Position numbers and translations under genes: made by a program
Part shown: positions 51,661 to 61,330 of the stretch, one piece after another
Layout of the letters: each line of letters opens with the position of its first letter
Position numbering within the stretch: position 1 is the first letter of the stretch
Source: Planktothrix paucivesiculata PCC 9631
Lineage (GTDB): Bacteria > Cyanobacteriota > Cyanobacteriia > Cyanobacteriales > Microcoleaceae
Length of the DNA: 64,000 nt
Assembly: GCF_900009265.2 (NCBI RefSeq)
Contig: NZ_LR735029.1
Location: 16,459 to 80,458 of the forward strand
Direction of reading: 5' to 3'
Notes under the pieces: model-generated
What the model was told of the DNA's origin: nothing
The model's database searches: none
What the model saw: only the letters and a program-made list of their open reading frames with translations

Positions 51661-54600
51661 ATGAATCAAGATCTTCAAAAAATTAAGTCTCAACTTGATC
51701 AAGGCACTGAACAAGAAAAATTGTTAGCTTTGTCAAAGGCTCTGAACTATGGAGAAGAAGGTTTAGAGTTATTCATTAATTACTCTTTAAAAGCTACAGA
51801 TAGAATTAAACAGTCTGCTTATTGGATTTTACATGGCTATAATCCTTATTTAGCCAATAACACCAGTAATAAAAATATCAATCCTGCTGACACTATAACT
51901 TGTTTAGCAGTCAGCCCTGATAATAAGCTATTAATTGGGGGAAGTTGGAAAAAACTCTGGATTTGGTACTTGAACACAGGAGAAATCTGTCATAGCTATG
52001 AAGCGCACGATAGCTGGATTTTATCAGTTGCTATTAGCTCAGATGGCAAGAAAATTGTTAGTGCTAGTGCTGATAAAACGATTAAGATTTGGAATCTTAG
52101 CCCTTGGCGACTTGATCATACTTTAAAAGAACATACCAGTTGGGTTAATGCTGTTACGATTACCCCGGACAATGAAACTATTGTTAGTGGTAGTGCTGAT
52201 AAAACGATTAAACTCTGGAATTTACAAACCGGAAAATTATGCAAGACCCTTAAAAATGAACAAGAGTTAGGAATTGTATTAAGTTTAAAACTTGATTCTA
52301 CAGGCAAATGTTTATTCTGTGGAAGTGCAAATAACAAGATAACGATTTGGAGTTTAAACAACCATACATTAGTTAAAACACTGGAAGGACATTCAAATTG
52401 GGTTCAATCACTTACTTTTATTCCAGATGAAAATAGTTTAATTAGTGGTAGCCGTGATGGTATTGTTAAATATTGGAAGCCTAAAAATAAATCTAATCCA
52501 TCTCAATATGATAATGTACAAAAAGCTTTAATTAGTGTTTGTGATATTGGATTTACTGTGTCTGCTTTTACAGGAAATTGGTGGTTAGCTGCTCCAGCGT
52601 TTATTGCAGGTGCAGTAATTAAAGCATCCCCTGATCCAGATGAATATGTTTTAAAAAAATTAGCTCTTGTTCGCAGTAAAGAATTTTATCCGCAGGGAAT
52701 TAACTCTTTGATTAAAGACTCGCAGAAAGAATGTATTATTAGCTGTAGTGATGAGTCAATTCTCAAAAAATATAATTTAAAAGATAAAAATCTTGAAATT
52801 TTCTTAAAAGATGATTCTAATTTTATTAGTGCTTTAGCAATTAGTTCTGGTCACAAAATTATTGTTACTGCCAGTGAAGATTGGGTAACGCTATGGGATA
52901 CTAATACTGGAGAAGTTTTGCATCCCATCAAAGGATGCTCTTACCAAAAATTGAGCAAATTAACTATTAACTCACGCAAGTTAGAAAAAATTTATTGTGG
53001 AGAATCGCAGCAATTTACAATCCAAGGGTTTGATCAGGATGGTTCAAAACTCTCTCTTAATCCTAAAGATATTATTTGGGAGTTTTCTACAAAGTCACCT
53101 GTGGGAACTATAGAAAATGGTTTATTTACAGCCGGAAAAATCGAAGATTATTTTGAAATAGTAGCTCGTGTTGGTAAATTTAAAGTATCTGTTTCTATTA
53201 CTGTTATTGAGCCTCCTAAAGTGACTAAATTAGAGGTAGATCCCTCATCTGCTAAACTTCAATTTAATCAATCTCAAAAATTTAGATGTAAAGTATTCGA
53301 TCAACGTCATCAAGTAATGCTTAATCAAGCTATTTCTTGGAAAGTTAGTTCACCCAATGCGGGAACAGTTGATAAAAATGGTGAGTTTAAAGCAGGTAAA
53401 AAAGCAGGAAAATTTGAAATCATTGCTTCAGCAGGTGGTAAAGAAGAAAGAGTAACTATTTATGTAATTAAACTTGATAAATTAAAATTTACAAAATCAG
53501 TATCAGAACTTAAGTTTAAAGAATGTTTTCAATTTGAAGTTAAAGGAATAGATCAATATGGAGATGATATAAAACTTGAAAAAATTACCTGGGAAATTAG
53601 CCCAGAATTTGCTGGAAAAATTGATCAATATGGTTATTTTACGGCAGGTGAACAAGAAGGTATAGTTAAAATAATTGCTTCAGCTAAAGGCATAAAAGAA
53701 AGCCTCAATATTTCTATAATTGAATCTTCAAAACTTTATAAATTGGAATTTATAAAATTAGTATCAGAACTTAAGTTTGAAGAAAGTTTTCAATTTGAAC
53801 TTAAAGGAATAGATCAATATGGAGATGATATAAAAGTTGAAAAAGTTACTTGGAAAGTTAAACCAGAATTTGCTGGAATAATTGATAGAACGTCCGGCTA
53901 TTTTATAGCAGATAAGCAAAAGTTAGACACAGTTCAAATAATTGCTTCAGCCCAGGGTATAGAAGAAAGCGTCACTATTTCTATACTTGAGCCTTCGATA
54001 CTTGCTGGTATACGAATTGAACCGTCATCTGTTACATTAAAACCTGAAGAAAAGCAAACGTTCTTTGTGATTGGTGTAGATCAATACAATAATGATTTTC
54101 CGATTAATAATCCAAAATGGAGTGCAACAGATGGTTATATTAATGGTTTTGGTCTGGTCGCAGATTATCGGGCTGGGGTAGATCAAATAGGAAATTCTGA
54201 AGTTACTGTTACTGTCGGAAAATACACAGCTAAAGCTAGTATTCATGTACCTTCTATTCTGAAACGTATAGAAATATCTCCTAAAGAAAAAGAATTAAAA
54301 CCTGATGAAGAATATACTTTTTCTGTAACTGGATTTAATCAAGTTAATCAAAATATTCCTATTGACAGAGTTAAATGGAGTAGTACAGCAGGTGGAACAA
54401 TTAATAATCAAGGTGTATTTATTGGAGGGTATAAAAAACGGGAAGTTACTATTACGGTGGAAGTTGGTAATGTAAATGATACCGCTCAGGTGATTCTTCT
54501 TCCTGTTTTAAGGAAGTTAAAAATTAATCCTAGTTTTGTTTATCTCGAACTCATAGGAAAACAACAATTTATAGTTAAAGGGTTGGATCAATTTGGTAAT

Positions 54601-56313
54601 AATATTGATCCTGGTAAAATTGAGTGGACAACAACAGGATGCAAAATTGATCAAAATGGATTATTCAGTGTAACCAGTAATGCTCAAGGTTATTTTCAAG
54701 TTACTGCTACATCGAAGTTAACTCCAAAGTATACTAAAAATATGAGAATGTTTCTTTTAGATGTAGGAGTTTCCAGTTTAGTTTTATCGTGGTTAATTTC
54801 TTTAACTCCTGTTTTAGAAGATTTATTCGCTTTAAATTCTGATGAAAATGCTTACCTAGAAGAAACACTAGAAGATGATGACCAATCTGATATAGATTTG
54901 CTTCCTTCTATCGAAGAAAATACTAATGACGTAGTATTAGAAGAAAGTTTAGATGAGCAACTGGATGAAAATCAAGATATCAATTCATCATTGTTAGCTC
55001 AAGAGCTTGATATCCAGATTAATGAAGAACGTTTAGCACTTATAAAAGATGAAGAATCTCCAATTATAGATTTTGATGTAGCCTTAGAAAATTGGTTATT
55101 TAATAAATTATTAAAATTAATAGCTCGTTGTTTACGATTTATTGGTCGTTGGTGTATTAATGAAGCGACAAGCAGCTTAAGTGCAACGGCGGATGTTTTT
55201 GTGTTAGCGGTTCAATATAATCCTTATCGGTATTTGGAGTGTCTTCATACTTTAAATAATTATTTGGAAGATGATGCACCTTATAACAAAATTAAAAATA
55301 AAAAGTATTATTATACTAATGAATTCATCCCTGTTGCAATTACACCAGACGGGAAAAAACTGGTTAGTGGCTGTAATTATAGTATATATGAGTATGATGA
55401 AACTCATTATTTTAATGCTATAAAAATTTGGGATTTGAATGACGGACAACTACTCGATTTATTAGAAACTAAATCTAATAATTATTATAATCATTATTAT
55501 CATAATCGTAGTATTACCATTACCTCACATGGGGATAAAGTTATTATCAGTGGAAGAAGTTATTATGAAATTTATAAAGGTTCTTACGAGACTATCTGGA
55601 AAACCAATATAGAAGTATGGCATTTGAATAGGAAAGAATTTTTAAACTCTATTGAGATTGAGTGTGATCATGATAATGGTTATCATTTAATAGCAATAAC
55701 TCCTGATGACATTCAGCTAATTAGTGTTGGAGTAGATGTTATTAATTTTTTTGATTTAGAAACAAGTGTTTTAATGAAAAAACTAGAATTTAATCGAAAC
55801 TTTTTTGCTCACAAATCTATTGCTATTACTCCTGATGCACAAAAAATAATTACCGCCAATAAAATTATTAAAGAATATGACTTGAAAAATGGGAAGTTGC
55901 TTTCTATAATAGGAATTGCAAGCACTAATAATTATCATTTAACTATTACTCCTAATGCAGATCGACTAATCAGCACTGATGGTAAAAATATTAATGTTTG
56001 GAATTTGAAAGAAAAAACATCCAAACCATTACTTACTATTGAAAGTTCTTTACCTTGGGTTGGCACTCTAGCGATTACACCTGATGGTAAAACATTGGTT
56101 TTAGGGGGTGGTGATCACTATTATTCTCAATCCAAATATCAATTAGTTATTGAAGTCTGGAATTTAGAAACAGGAACATTACTTAGTTCTATTAAGAATT
56201 GTTCTAAATCTGTTTATTCCCTTGCAGTTACGCCTGATGGCACAAAAATTATTAGCGGACACGGAAATGGAACGATTAAAGTTTGGGGAATACCAGAGTT
56301 ATCCGATGTATAG
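51661..56313 (+). CDS. Giant WD40/seven Ig-like repeat protein
   Basis: A 1550-residue protein with this order: a helical HEAT-like start (LDQGTEQEKLLALSKALNYGEEGLELF); WD40 repeats at about 77-273; a hydrophobic insert WWLAAPAFIAGAVI; more WD40 units to about 430; seven Ig-like (Big-type) repeats of about 85 residues (434-1027) sharing the pattern KLEx.P...L...QxFxVxGxDQxG and IDxxGxFxAG; a hydrophobic helix near 1036-1056; an acidic linker to 1140; an amphipathic helix; and a second, divergent WD40 region (1221-1550). Ig repeats 3 and 4 are nearly identical, a recent duplication. There is no signal peptide, so topology is unclear. A GTG at 51643 is possible, but the ATG at 51661 is preferred. 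The gene is more AT-rich than its neighbours. I know no protein with exactly this architecture. Confidence 0.85.
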   Translation: MNQDLQKIKSQLDQGTEQEKLLALSKALNYGEEGLELFINYSLKATDRIKQSAYWILHGYNPYLANNTSNKNINPADTITCLAVSPDNKLLIGGSWKKLWIWYLNTGEICHSYEAHDSWILSVAISSDGKKIVSASADKTIKIWNLSPWRLDHTLKEHTSWVNAVTITPDNETIVSGSADKTIKLWNLQTGKLCKTLKNEQELGIVLSLKLDSTGKCLFCGSANNKITIWSLNNHTLVKTLEGHSNWVQSLTFIPDENSLISGSRDGIVKYWKPKNKSNPSQYDNVQKALISVCDIGFTVSAFTGNWWLAAPAFIAGAVIKASPDPDEYVLKKLALVRSKEFYPQGINSLIKDSQKECIISCSDESILKKYNLKDKNLEIFLKDDSNFISALAISSGHKIIVTASEDWVTLWDTNTGEVLHPIKGCSYQKLSKLTINSRKLEKIYCGESQQFTIQGFDQDGSKLSLNPKDIIWEFSTKSPVGTIENGLFTAGKIEDYFEIVARVGKFKVSVSITVIEPPKVTKLEVDPSSAKLQFNQSQKFRCKVFDQRHQVMLNQAISWKVSSPNAGTVDKNGEFKAGKKAGKFEIIASAGGKEERVTIYVIKLDKLKFTKSVSELKFKECFQFEVKGIDQYGDDIKLEKITWEISPEFAGKIDQYGYFTAGEQEGIVKIIASAKGIKESLNISIIESSKLYKLEFIKLVSELKFEESFQFELKGIDQYGDDIKVEKVTWKVKPEFAGIIDRTSGYFIADKQKLDTVQIIASAQGIEESVTISILEPSILAGIRIEPSSVTLKPEEKQTFFVIGVDQYNNDFPINNPKWSATDGYINGFGLVADYRAGVDQIGNSEVTVTVGKYTAKASIHVPSILKRIEISPKEKELKPDEEYTFSVTGFNQVNQNIPIDRVKWSSTAGGTINNQGVFIGGYKKREVTITVEVGNVNDTAQVILLPVLRKLKINPSFVYLELIGKQQFIVKGLDQFGNNIDPGKIEWTTTGCKIDQNGLFSVTSNAQGYFQVTATSKLTPKYTKNMRMFLLDVGVSSLVLSWLISLTPVLEDLFALNSDENAYLEETLEDDDQSDIDLLPSIEENTNDVVLEESLDEQLDENQDINSSLLAQELDIQINEERLALIKDEESPIIDFDVALENWLFNKLLKLIARCLRFIGRWCINEATSSLSATADVFVLAVQYNPYRYLECLHTLNNYLEDDAPYNKIKNKKYYYTNEFIPVAITPDGKKLVSGCNYSIYEYDETHYFNAIKIWDLNDGQLLDLLETKSNNYYNHYYHNRSITITSHGDKVIISGRSYYEIYKGSYETIWKTNIEVWHLNRKEFLNSIEIECDHDNGYHLIAITPDDIQLISVGVDVINFFDLETSVLMKKLEFNRNFFAHKSIAITPDAQKIITANKIIKEYDLKNGKLLSIIGIASTNNYHLTITPNADRLISTDGKNINVWNLKEKTSKPLLTIESSLPWVGTLAITPDGKTLVLGGGDHYYSQSKYQLVIEVWNLETGTLLSSIKNCSKSVYSLAVTPDGTKIISGHGNGTIKVWGIPELSDV

Positions 56314-56350
56314 TTCATCCCCAGACCCTACAAAATTTATTGTCGCCGAG

Positions 56351-56770
56351 TCATCGCCATGGTTGACGCGAGATATCAATTAACCAAGCTAATTGTGTTC
56401 CGTTACTGAGACAGTGGAGAATCTTCTTCTGTAAGTCTAAAGTATTTTGATCCGGTGAGCGAATTTCAATTAACCAATCTGGCGCTCCGTTAAATGGCCC
56501 GTCTTCATCGGCAAGGCGATCGCAATTAATAATAGCAACATCGGGTACAGGTGAGTAGGGAGGCACCAGACAGCGTAACTCTTGCACCGCCTCAAACTGA
56601 TCGGTATGCTGATTAATATAATTAACGAGATTGCGTTGTAACCTTGAGTGAAACAGCGTTGGCATTGGTTTTTGAATCGCTTGGCCATTAATTAATTCCC
56701 ATGCGGGAGAAGCCTCAATATTAGGTTGAGAGAGAAACTCTGGAAGTGGGATTTTTGCGACTGACTTCAT
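56351..56770 (-). CDS. Uma2 family protein, C-terminally truncated
   Basis: A 139-residue Uma2/DUF820 protein. WELINGQAIQKPMPTLFHSRLQ, PDVAIINCD and DWLIEIRSPDQ are the family core, but it ends ...AWLIDISRQPWR where relatives continue for about 50 residues. The 38 bp beyond the stop reach the end of the giant gene. The catalytic Asp and Glu remain, so activity is possible, though truncation makes it a candidate pseudogene. Confidence 0.75.
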   Translation of the reverse strand: MKSVAKIPLPEFLSQPNIEASPAWELINGQAIQKPMPTLFHSRLQRNLVNYINQHTDQFEAVQELRCLVPPYSPVPDVAIINCDRLADEDGPFNGAPDWLIEIRSPDQNTLDLQKKILHCLSNGTQLAWLIDISRQPWR

Positions 56771-56819
56771 AATTTTTGAGATAAGACAGAAACCCGATTT
56801 CTGGGCGGCTGGGTATTCT

Positions 56820-57485
56820 TTAATCTAACTCTCGCCGCCCTTCTAAGGCCCGGGCTAAGGTGATTTCATCGGCATATTCTAACTCGCCGCCCATCGGTAA
56901 ACCAAAGGCAATTCTAGTGACTCTGGTAAAAGGTCTTAATAGTTGACCTATATATAATGTTGTAGTTTCCCCCTCAATACTGGGACTAATAGCAATAATC
57001 ACTTCTTTAATGTGTTGTTGACTCACCCGACGCACTAGGGGTTGAATGGTTAATTGTTCTGGCCCAACCCCATCCATCGGGGAAATGACACCGCCCAAAA
57101 CATGATATTTGCCCTTATATTCCCGGGTTTTTTCTAAAGCGATGACATCCCGGGAGTCGGAGACCACACAAATTGTATCGGGGTCGCGTTGGGGGTTGCG
57201 ACAAATATCACAAACGGGTTCAGCCGAGAGATGAAAACAAACCTGACAAAAACCGACTTGCTGTTTCGCATCCAATAACGCCTGAGCTAAGGCTTGCACA
57301 TCTTCATCGGGACGCTTAATAATATGAAGCGCTAGGCGTTGGGCGGTTTTTGGCCCCACACCGGGTAAATGCTGTAATTGCTCAATGAGTCGAGCTAAGG
57401 GACGAGTATAAACCGTCGGACTGCCTCCAATTCCAAACCGTAGTAAGCCCTTCAGGGCTTTCTGAGAGAGTCCTTTAGGACTCAC
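56820..57485 (-). CDS. recR: Recombination mediator RecR
   Basis: RecR, the toroidal recombination-mediator that acts with RecF and RecO in gap repair. The helix-hairpin-helix [18 protein letters not shown], a four-cysteine zinc finger ([16 protein letters not shown]) and the Toprim domain ([16 protein letters not shown]) are all intact. The family normally begins just before YTRPLARL. Here that position is GTT, not a start codon, and the frame instead continues upstream through a dispersed hairpin repeat to a GTG at 57485, adding about 22 residues. The true start could be that GTG or a non-standard codon such as the in-frame ATT at about 57430. Confidence 0.92.
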   Translation of the reverse strand: MSPKGLSQKALKGLLRFGIGGSPTVYTRPLARLIEQLQHLPGVGPKTAQRLALHIIKRPDEDVQALAQALLDAKQQVGFCQVCFHLSAEPVCDICRNPQRDPDTICVVSDSRDVIALEKTREYKGKYHVLGGVISPMDGVGPEQLTIQPLVRRVSQQHIKEVIIAISPSIEGETTTLYIGQLLRPFTRVTRIAFGLPMGGELEYADEITLARALEGRRELD

Positions 57486-57488
57486 TAC
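57440..57488. repeat. Double-hairpin repeat, copy 2, overlapping recR start
   Basis: A 49-bp copy of the unit at 50780-50824 with four extra bases (GAGA) between the hairpins. It lies across the presumed 5' end of recR, and its reverse strand is open in the recR frame ([16 protein letters not shown]). Confidence 0.85.
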
Positions 57489-57637
57489 ATTTTACCTTAA
57501 AAATTCCCCCTCTCCTTCTCGCGCCATCTATTCGGTTTCCGCATGGAAATTATGCTCAATGGGTTTTGATTGTTTGAACAAGTGTGACTAAGCTAGGGAT
57601 AACCCACAAAAAAACGAATCCTCTAAACAAAATCTGT

Positions 57638-58129
57638 ATGTTTGAATTAATCCCCTTTCATAAATTCCGTGATACCCCCAGTGTCCGTTTTTTTGATATT
57701 ACTATTGCCAATTCAAACGCCCGTGATTTAGTATTCCATGAGGGGCCAGCCATTAGTCCGAATAACACCGAAACTGGATATTGGCAATTTTATCTTCATC
57801 CCCATCAAGAAGATAATTTGTTAGCGGTGAGTGGGGGACGTACTTTTTATTTAGTTAATTTTGCTTGGAAAGATCCCTATCATATTGTTAGATTAGATGC
57901 CAACCGTCACATTTTGAGGATTCCCCCCGGAACCTTCCATCGTTCTGTTTCTGACCCTGATGGTTCGTTGGTTTTAAATCAAGCCGTTAGAACCGCAGAA
58001 GCTACTATTCAAAGCGAGTTTCGCGTTTATAATAGTTTTGAAATTCCCCGTTTGCTCAGAGTGACTTCTAAGTTCGGCCCGGAACCTATTCTACACGGTT
58101 TTGATCACGAAGAACGACAAGCGGCTTAA
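57638..58129 (+). CDS. Cupin-like hypothetical protein
   Basis: A 163-residue soluble protein. WQFYLHPHQEDNLLAVSGGRTFYLVNF and later LRIPPGTFHRSVSDPDG resemble the two cupin motifs with metal-binding histidines. It does not match a specific cupin enzyme that I recognise. The ATG at 57638 is chosen over an upstream extension of 18 residues. Confidence 0.65.
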   Translation: MFELIPFHKFRDTPSVRFFDITIANSNARDLVFHEGPAISPNNTETGYWQFYLHPHQEDNLLAVSGGRTFYLVNFAWKDPYHIVRLDANRHILRIPPGTFHRSVSDPDGSLVLNQAVRTAEATIQSEFRVYNSFEIPRLLRVTSKFGPEPILHGFDHEERQAA

Positions 58130-58339
58130 ATTAGCAACTCAGTCATTCCGCTATAAAAGTAAAAGAATGGCTGGGGATGCAAATAATTGAGATTATTCAG
58201 TTTAGTCTGCTAAAACGATAGTTAAATAGTCAGGAAGAATCAACAATAGTTATTTTTAAGTTGAGTCCCAGAGACATGATTTAAAAATAGGGATTTTTCC
58301 TGAATCGGGTTTTTGAGTTGTTTTTGTAGGAAAATTAGA

Positions 58340-59371
58340 CTATAGACCTAAAAATTTCCTGATTTTACTCAGTATTCCCCTATTAAACTCTGAAGGTTGA
58401 TTCTGGAAATTAATTTCAACATTCATAAAATTAATATTATTTTTTTTCTCAGTTTGTTTTTTTTTCTCAGTTCGTTTTAAATCCACTTCTGCTAAACATT
58501 GCAAGATTTCTTGAGTATTTTGAGGGCGATTTGCCAGAAAAGAAGCCATTAAATAATCAATGAAGGCAGCCAATTCATAAGAAAGATTGGGCGCGCCTTT
58601 TCCCCATAATAATTTTCCAGTGCGAGGATTTTCTGGATAAGCAGTGGGAGGTTTTCCCGTTAATAAATAAACAAAGGTTCGTCCCAGGGCAAAAAAATCA
58701 GATTGAGGGAAAGGTTTCCCCGCCCATTTTAGAGTTAGAGAACATCCAGGGGAAACAAACCCTGTTACCCTTTGCATCTTAATAAAGGCGTCTCTCTCTG
58801 AAAGTTCTTCCTGTATAGCTCCAAAATCAATTAATACTAATTGTCCATTGGGTTTCCTGATAATATTTTGAGGCTTAATATCCCGATGGAAGTATTGCAA
58901 ATTATGAACTTGCTCTAGGATCTTAGTCAGTTGTTTTAGCCATTCCAAAGCGAGTTCTTGACTGATGGGTTCTTTTTTCCGCTCCTTCATCCAGTCTTGT
59001 AAATTTAGCCCTTCAATTTTCTCTATTACTAAACAGTGGAACACTTCTTCGCTCCCCTTGGGAAAATGGGTAAAATATCCATCAGAATCAACTTTAGGAA
59101 TTCCGGGATGATTAATTTGACTCAAAACTTCTGCTTGTTGTTTCAACAAAGCGACTCCTTTACGATTGTTTTTTAATAAAACTTTTAGAACCTTAACTTT
59201 CCCTTGATCATCAATTTCAAATGTTTTGATAAAATCTCCGCCTCCCAGTTGTTTAGTCACACGATAACGTCCTTGCAGCAAAAGATTAGAGCCACATTGA
59301 CGACAAGTGTGATGATTCTCGTTTGCTGGATCTGTTGGATTTGGACATTGAGGATTAAGGCAATAACTCAT
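58340..59371 (-). CDS. Serine/threonine protein kinase with zinc ribbon
   Basis: A 343-residue kinase. The N-terminal zinc ribbon (C4, C9, C23, C26) is typical of cyanobacterial kinases. The glycine-rich loop is LGGGDFIKTF, the probable ATP lysine is in KVLKVLLK, the catalytic loop HRDIKPQN is near residue 163 and DFGA near 183; the APE position is replaced by SPGC. A basic low-complexity tail follows, without membrane helix, so the enzyme is probably soluble. Substrates are unknown. Confidence 0.9.
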   Translation of the reverse strand: MSYCLNPQCPNPTDPANENHHTCRQCGSNLLLQGRYRVTKQLGGGDFIKTFEIDDQGKVKVLKVLLKNNRKGVALLKQQAEVLSQINHPGIPKVDSDGYFTHFPKGSEEVFHCLVIEKIEGLNLQDWMKERKKEPISQELALEWLKQLTKILEQVHNLQYFHRDIKPQNIIRKPNGQLVLIDFGAIQEELSERDAFIKMQRVTGFVSPGCSLTLKWAGKPFPQSDFFALGRTFVYLLTGKPPTAYPENPRTGKLLWGKGAPNLSYELAAFIDYLMASFLANRPQNTQEILQCLAEVDLKRTEKKKQTEKKNNINFMNVEINFQNQPSEFNRGILSKIRKFLGL

Positions 59372-59591
59372 AACGAGAAAACCTCAAGCGAGATGACTAA
59401 ATTAATTATACTCTGGAAAATTTATTATTTCTAATAAGCTTAATATTTAACTCCAAAGACATCAAGAATATCAAGAAGTTGCCAGGAGTAACCCTGGAAG
59501 ACCCAGTAAACCAGGAAATTAAATAGCGATCGCACCTTTTTTGGTACAATAGCGGTGATTTGTTTGGTGCAACTAATAGCAACTATTAACC

Positions 59592-61181
59592 GTGAGTAAA
59601 GATTTATTTGCCCGTGAAGCGTTAACTCAAATTCCTAAAATTTTAACGTTATTAGATCGAAATCCCCATAGTCCAACCTATGGTTGTTTTGATCGGAATT
59701 TTTGGCATTATAAAACTAAAGATTTTGCCAATGGCAGAATGCAAGAATTGGTATTACCTTTGGCTTTAGTTTATGATCTACCTATTTCTGATAATCCCTA
59801 TTATCAACAACCTGCAATTAAAAATTGGGTAGAGGCGGGGATTATTTATAACATTGATAGCATTCATATTAATAGTTTTTGTGATGAAAATTTACCCTTA
59901 GAACATTCTGCTAGGGCAACGGCTTTTTCCTTATTTGCTAGTATAGAAAGTTATCATTTATTGGGGTTAATGAATTATGAAGCCTTACAAGGTTTTGAAC
60001 GTCAAGCCCAGGGTTTAGCCCATGGTAAATTCAGTCAGAGTGCCAGTCAGGAAGCTCTAATTCTTTTGTGTTTAGAACGTTTGGGTCAAATGTTACAAAC
60101 CTCTAAATGGCATCGAATTAAAGCCTCTCGTTTAGAAAAGTTATTGTCTTTACAAAGTCAAGAGGGATGGTTTAAAGAAAGTGATACTTTTGATCCGGGT
60201 TATCATAGCTTAACGATTTCTTTTTTAGCTCAATTAGATGATTTGAGATCGGATTTACGGTTGAAAGAATCTTTAATAAAAGCGGTAGAATTAGTGACGT
60301 ATTTTATTCATCCTGATGGGTCGTATGGCGGGGAATATGGAAGTTTGAATACCTATCAATTTTTTCCCTATGGGTTTGAATTAGTGGGGGAATGGCTACC
60401 CGATGCGTTGAGAATTAATGACCGATTTTTACTGGGAATTAAAAATGGTTTATCCGCTTGTTATGGCGATGATTATTCCCTGGGAAATCAGGTTTGGAAT
60501 TATTTACTAGCTTGGCGAGATTTTGTCCCGGGAAGACCCCAACCTGTGCCGCGAGATGTGGCGAGTATTTGGTTAAAGGAAGCAGAAATTTTAATTAAAC
60601 GTCGTCCCTATGTGGAATTATATGTGGCTTTAAATAAAGGGGGAGTTTTTAAGTTATTTAGAGAAAATAAACTGATTTTATCAGATACTCATTTTTCCCT
60701 ACAAGTTCGTCAGGGTCGTCAAATTAAAAATGCTGTAGCCCATTTAATGAGTGATTATACAATTCATGTCGAACAGGATGAAATTTTAATTGAAGGCGGA
60801 TTAAGTTGGGTTAAATCGAATCAATTATCTTCGTTAAAATTGGTTTTTATGCGAGTTTTAATGTTATTATTAGGTAAGTTTTTCTCCAAGCAAATTCAGA
60901 GGTTAAATGCTGCTGAAATTGTTAGAGGAAAACAAGATTCACCCTTTAGATTTACCCGGCGATTTCGTTGGGAAAAAAATCAATGGCAGATTATTGATGA
61001 ATTATATGCTGATTCTTGGCGCGGGGTGATTTCCGTGGGAATGGGTTGTGATCAAACCTCTATGGATATTCCCCTAAGTCGCACGTTTCAACGGGGACAG
61101 TTACAACCTTGGTTAGATTTAACGGATGAAATTAGAAAGTTAACTCCGGGTCAATGTTTGAAGTTAGAAAGACGGTTTTAG
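59592..61181 (+). CDS. Hypothetical protein, lyase-like toroid fold
   Basis: A 529-residue protein that I cannot assign with confidence. The first 330 residues are helix pairs of (alpha/alpha)-toroid type (ALILLCLERLGQMLQTSKWHRI; SLQSQEGWFKESDTFDPGYHSLTISFLAQL; DGSYGGEYGSLNTYQFFPYGFEL), and the last 190 are beta-rich, a layout seen in heparinase II/III-like polysaccharide lyases and related epimerases. It starts with GTG. It precedes a GT39 glycosyltransferase and a membrane protein on the same strand, suggesting polysaccharide metabolism; that is inference. Confidence 0.7.
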   Translation: MSKDLFAREALTQIPKILTLLDRNPHSPTYGCFDRNFWHYKTKDFANGRMQELVLPLALVYDLPISDNPYYQQPAIKNWVEAGIIYNIDSIHINSFCDENLPLEHSARATAFSLFASIESYHLLGLMNYEALQGFERQAQGLAHGKFSQSASQEALILLCLERLGQMLQTSKWHRIKASRLEKLLSLQSQEGWFKESDTFDPGYHSLTISFLAQLDDLRSDLRLKESLIKAVELVTYFIHPDGSYGGEYGSLNTYQFFPYGFELVGEWLPDALRINDRFLLGIKNGLSACYGDDYSLGNQVWNYLLAWRDFVPGRPQPVPRDVASIWLKEAEILIKRRPYVELYVALNKGGVFKLFRENKLILSDTHFSLQVRQGRQIKNAVAHLMSDYTIHVEQDEILIEGGLSWVKSNQLSSLKLVFMRVLMLLLGKFFSKQIQRLNAAEIVRGKQDSPFRFTRRFRWEKNQWQIIDELYADSWRGVISVGMGCDQTSMDIPLSRTFQRGQLQPWLDLTDEIRKLTPGQCLKLERRF

Positions 61182-61200
61182 GGGGTTATTTATTTTTATT

Positions 61201-61290
61201 AGGACTTACGCAGAATACCCGATTATACACCATCTGTAGGGGCGAACGGCCGTTCGCCCCTACTAGATATGGTTATTTTGCGTAAGTCCT
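61201..61290. mobile_element. 90-bp MITE, second copy
   Basis: Opposite-orientation copy of the element at 7063-7152, differing at about four positions, with identical 12-bp ends and central palindrome. It lies in the 150-bp gap between two genes. ATT flanks both sides. Confidence 0.85.
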
Positions 61291-61330
61291 ATTTATAATA
61301 GGGGTTTAGTTTTTGTGAGGATTGTTTTAA

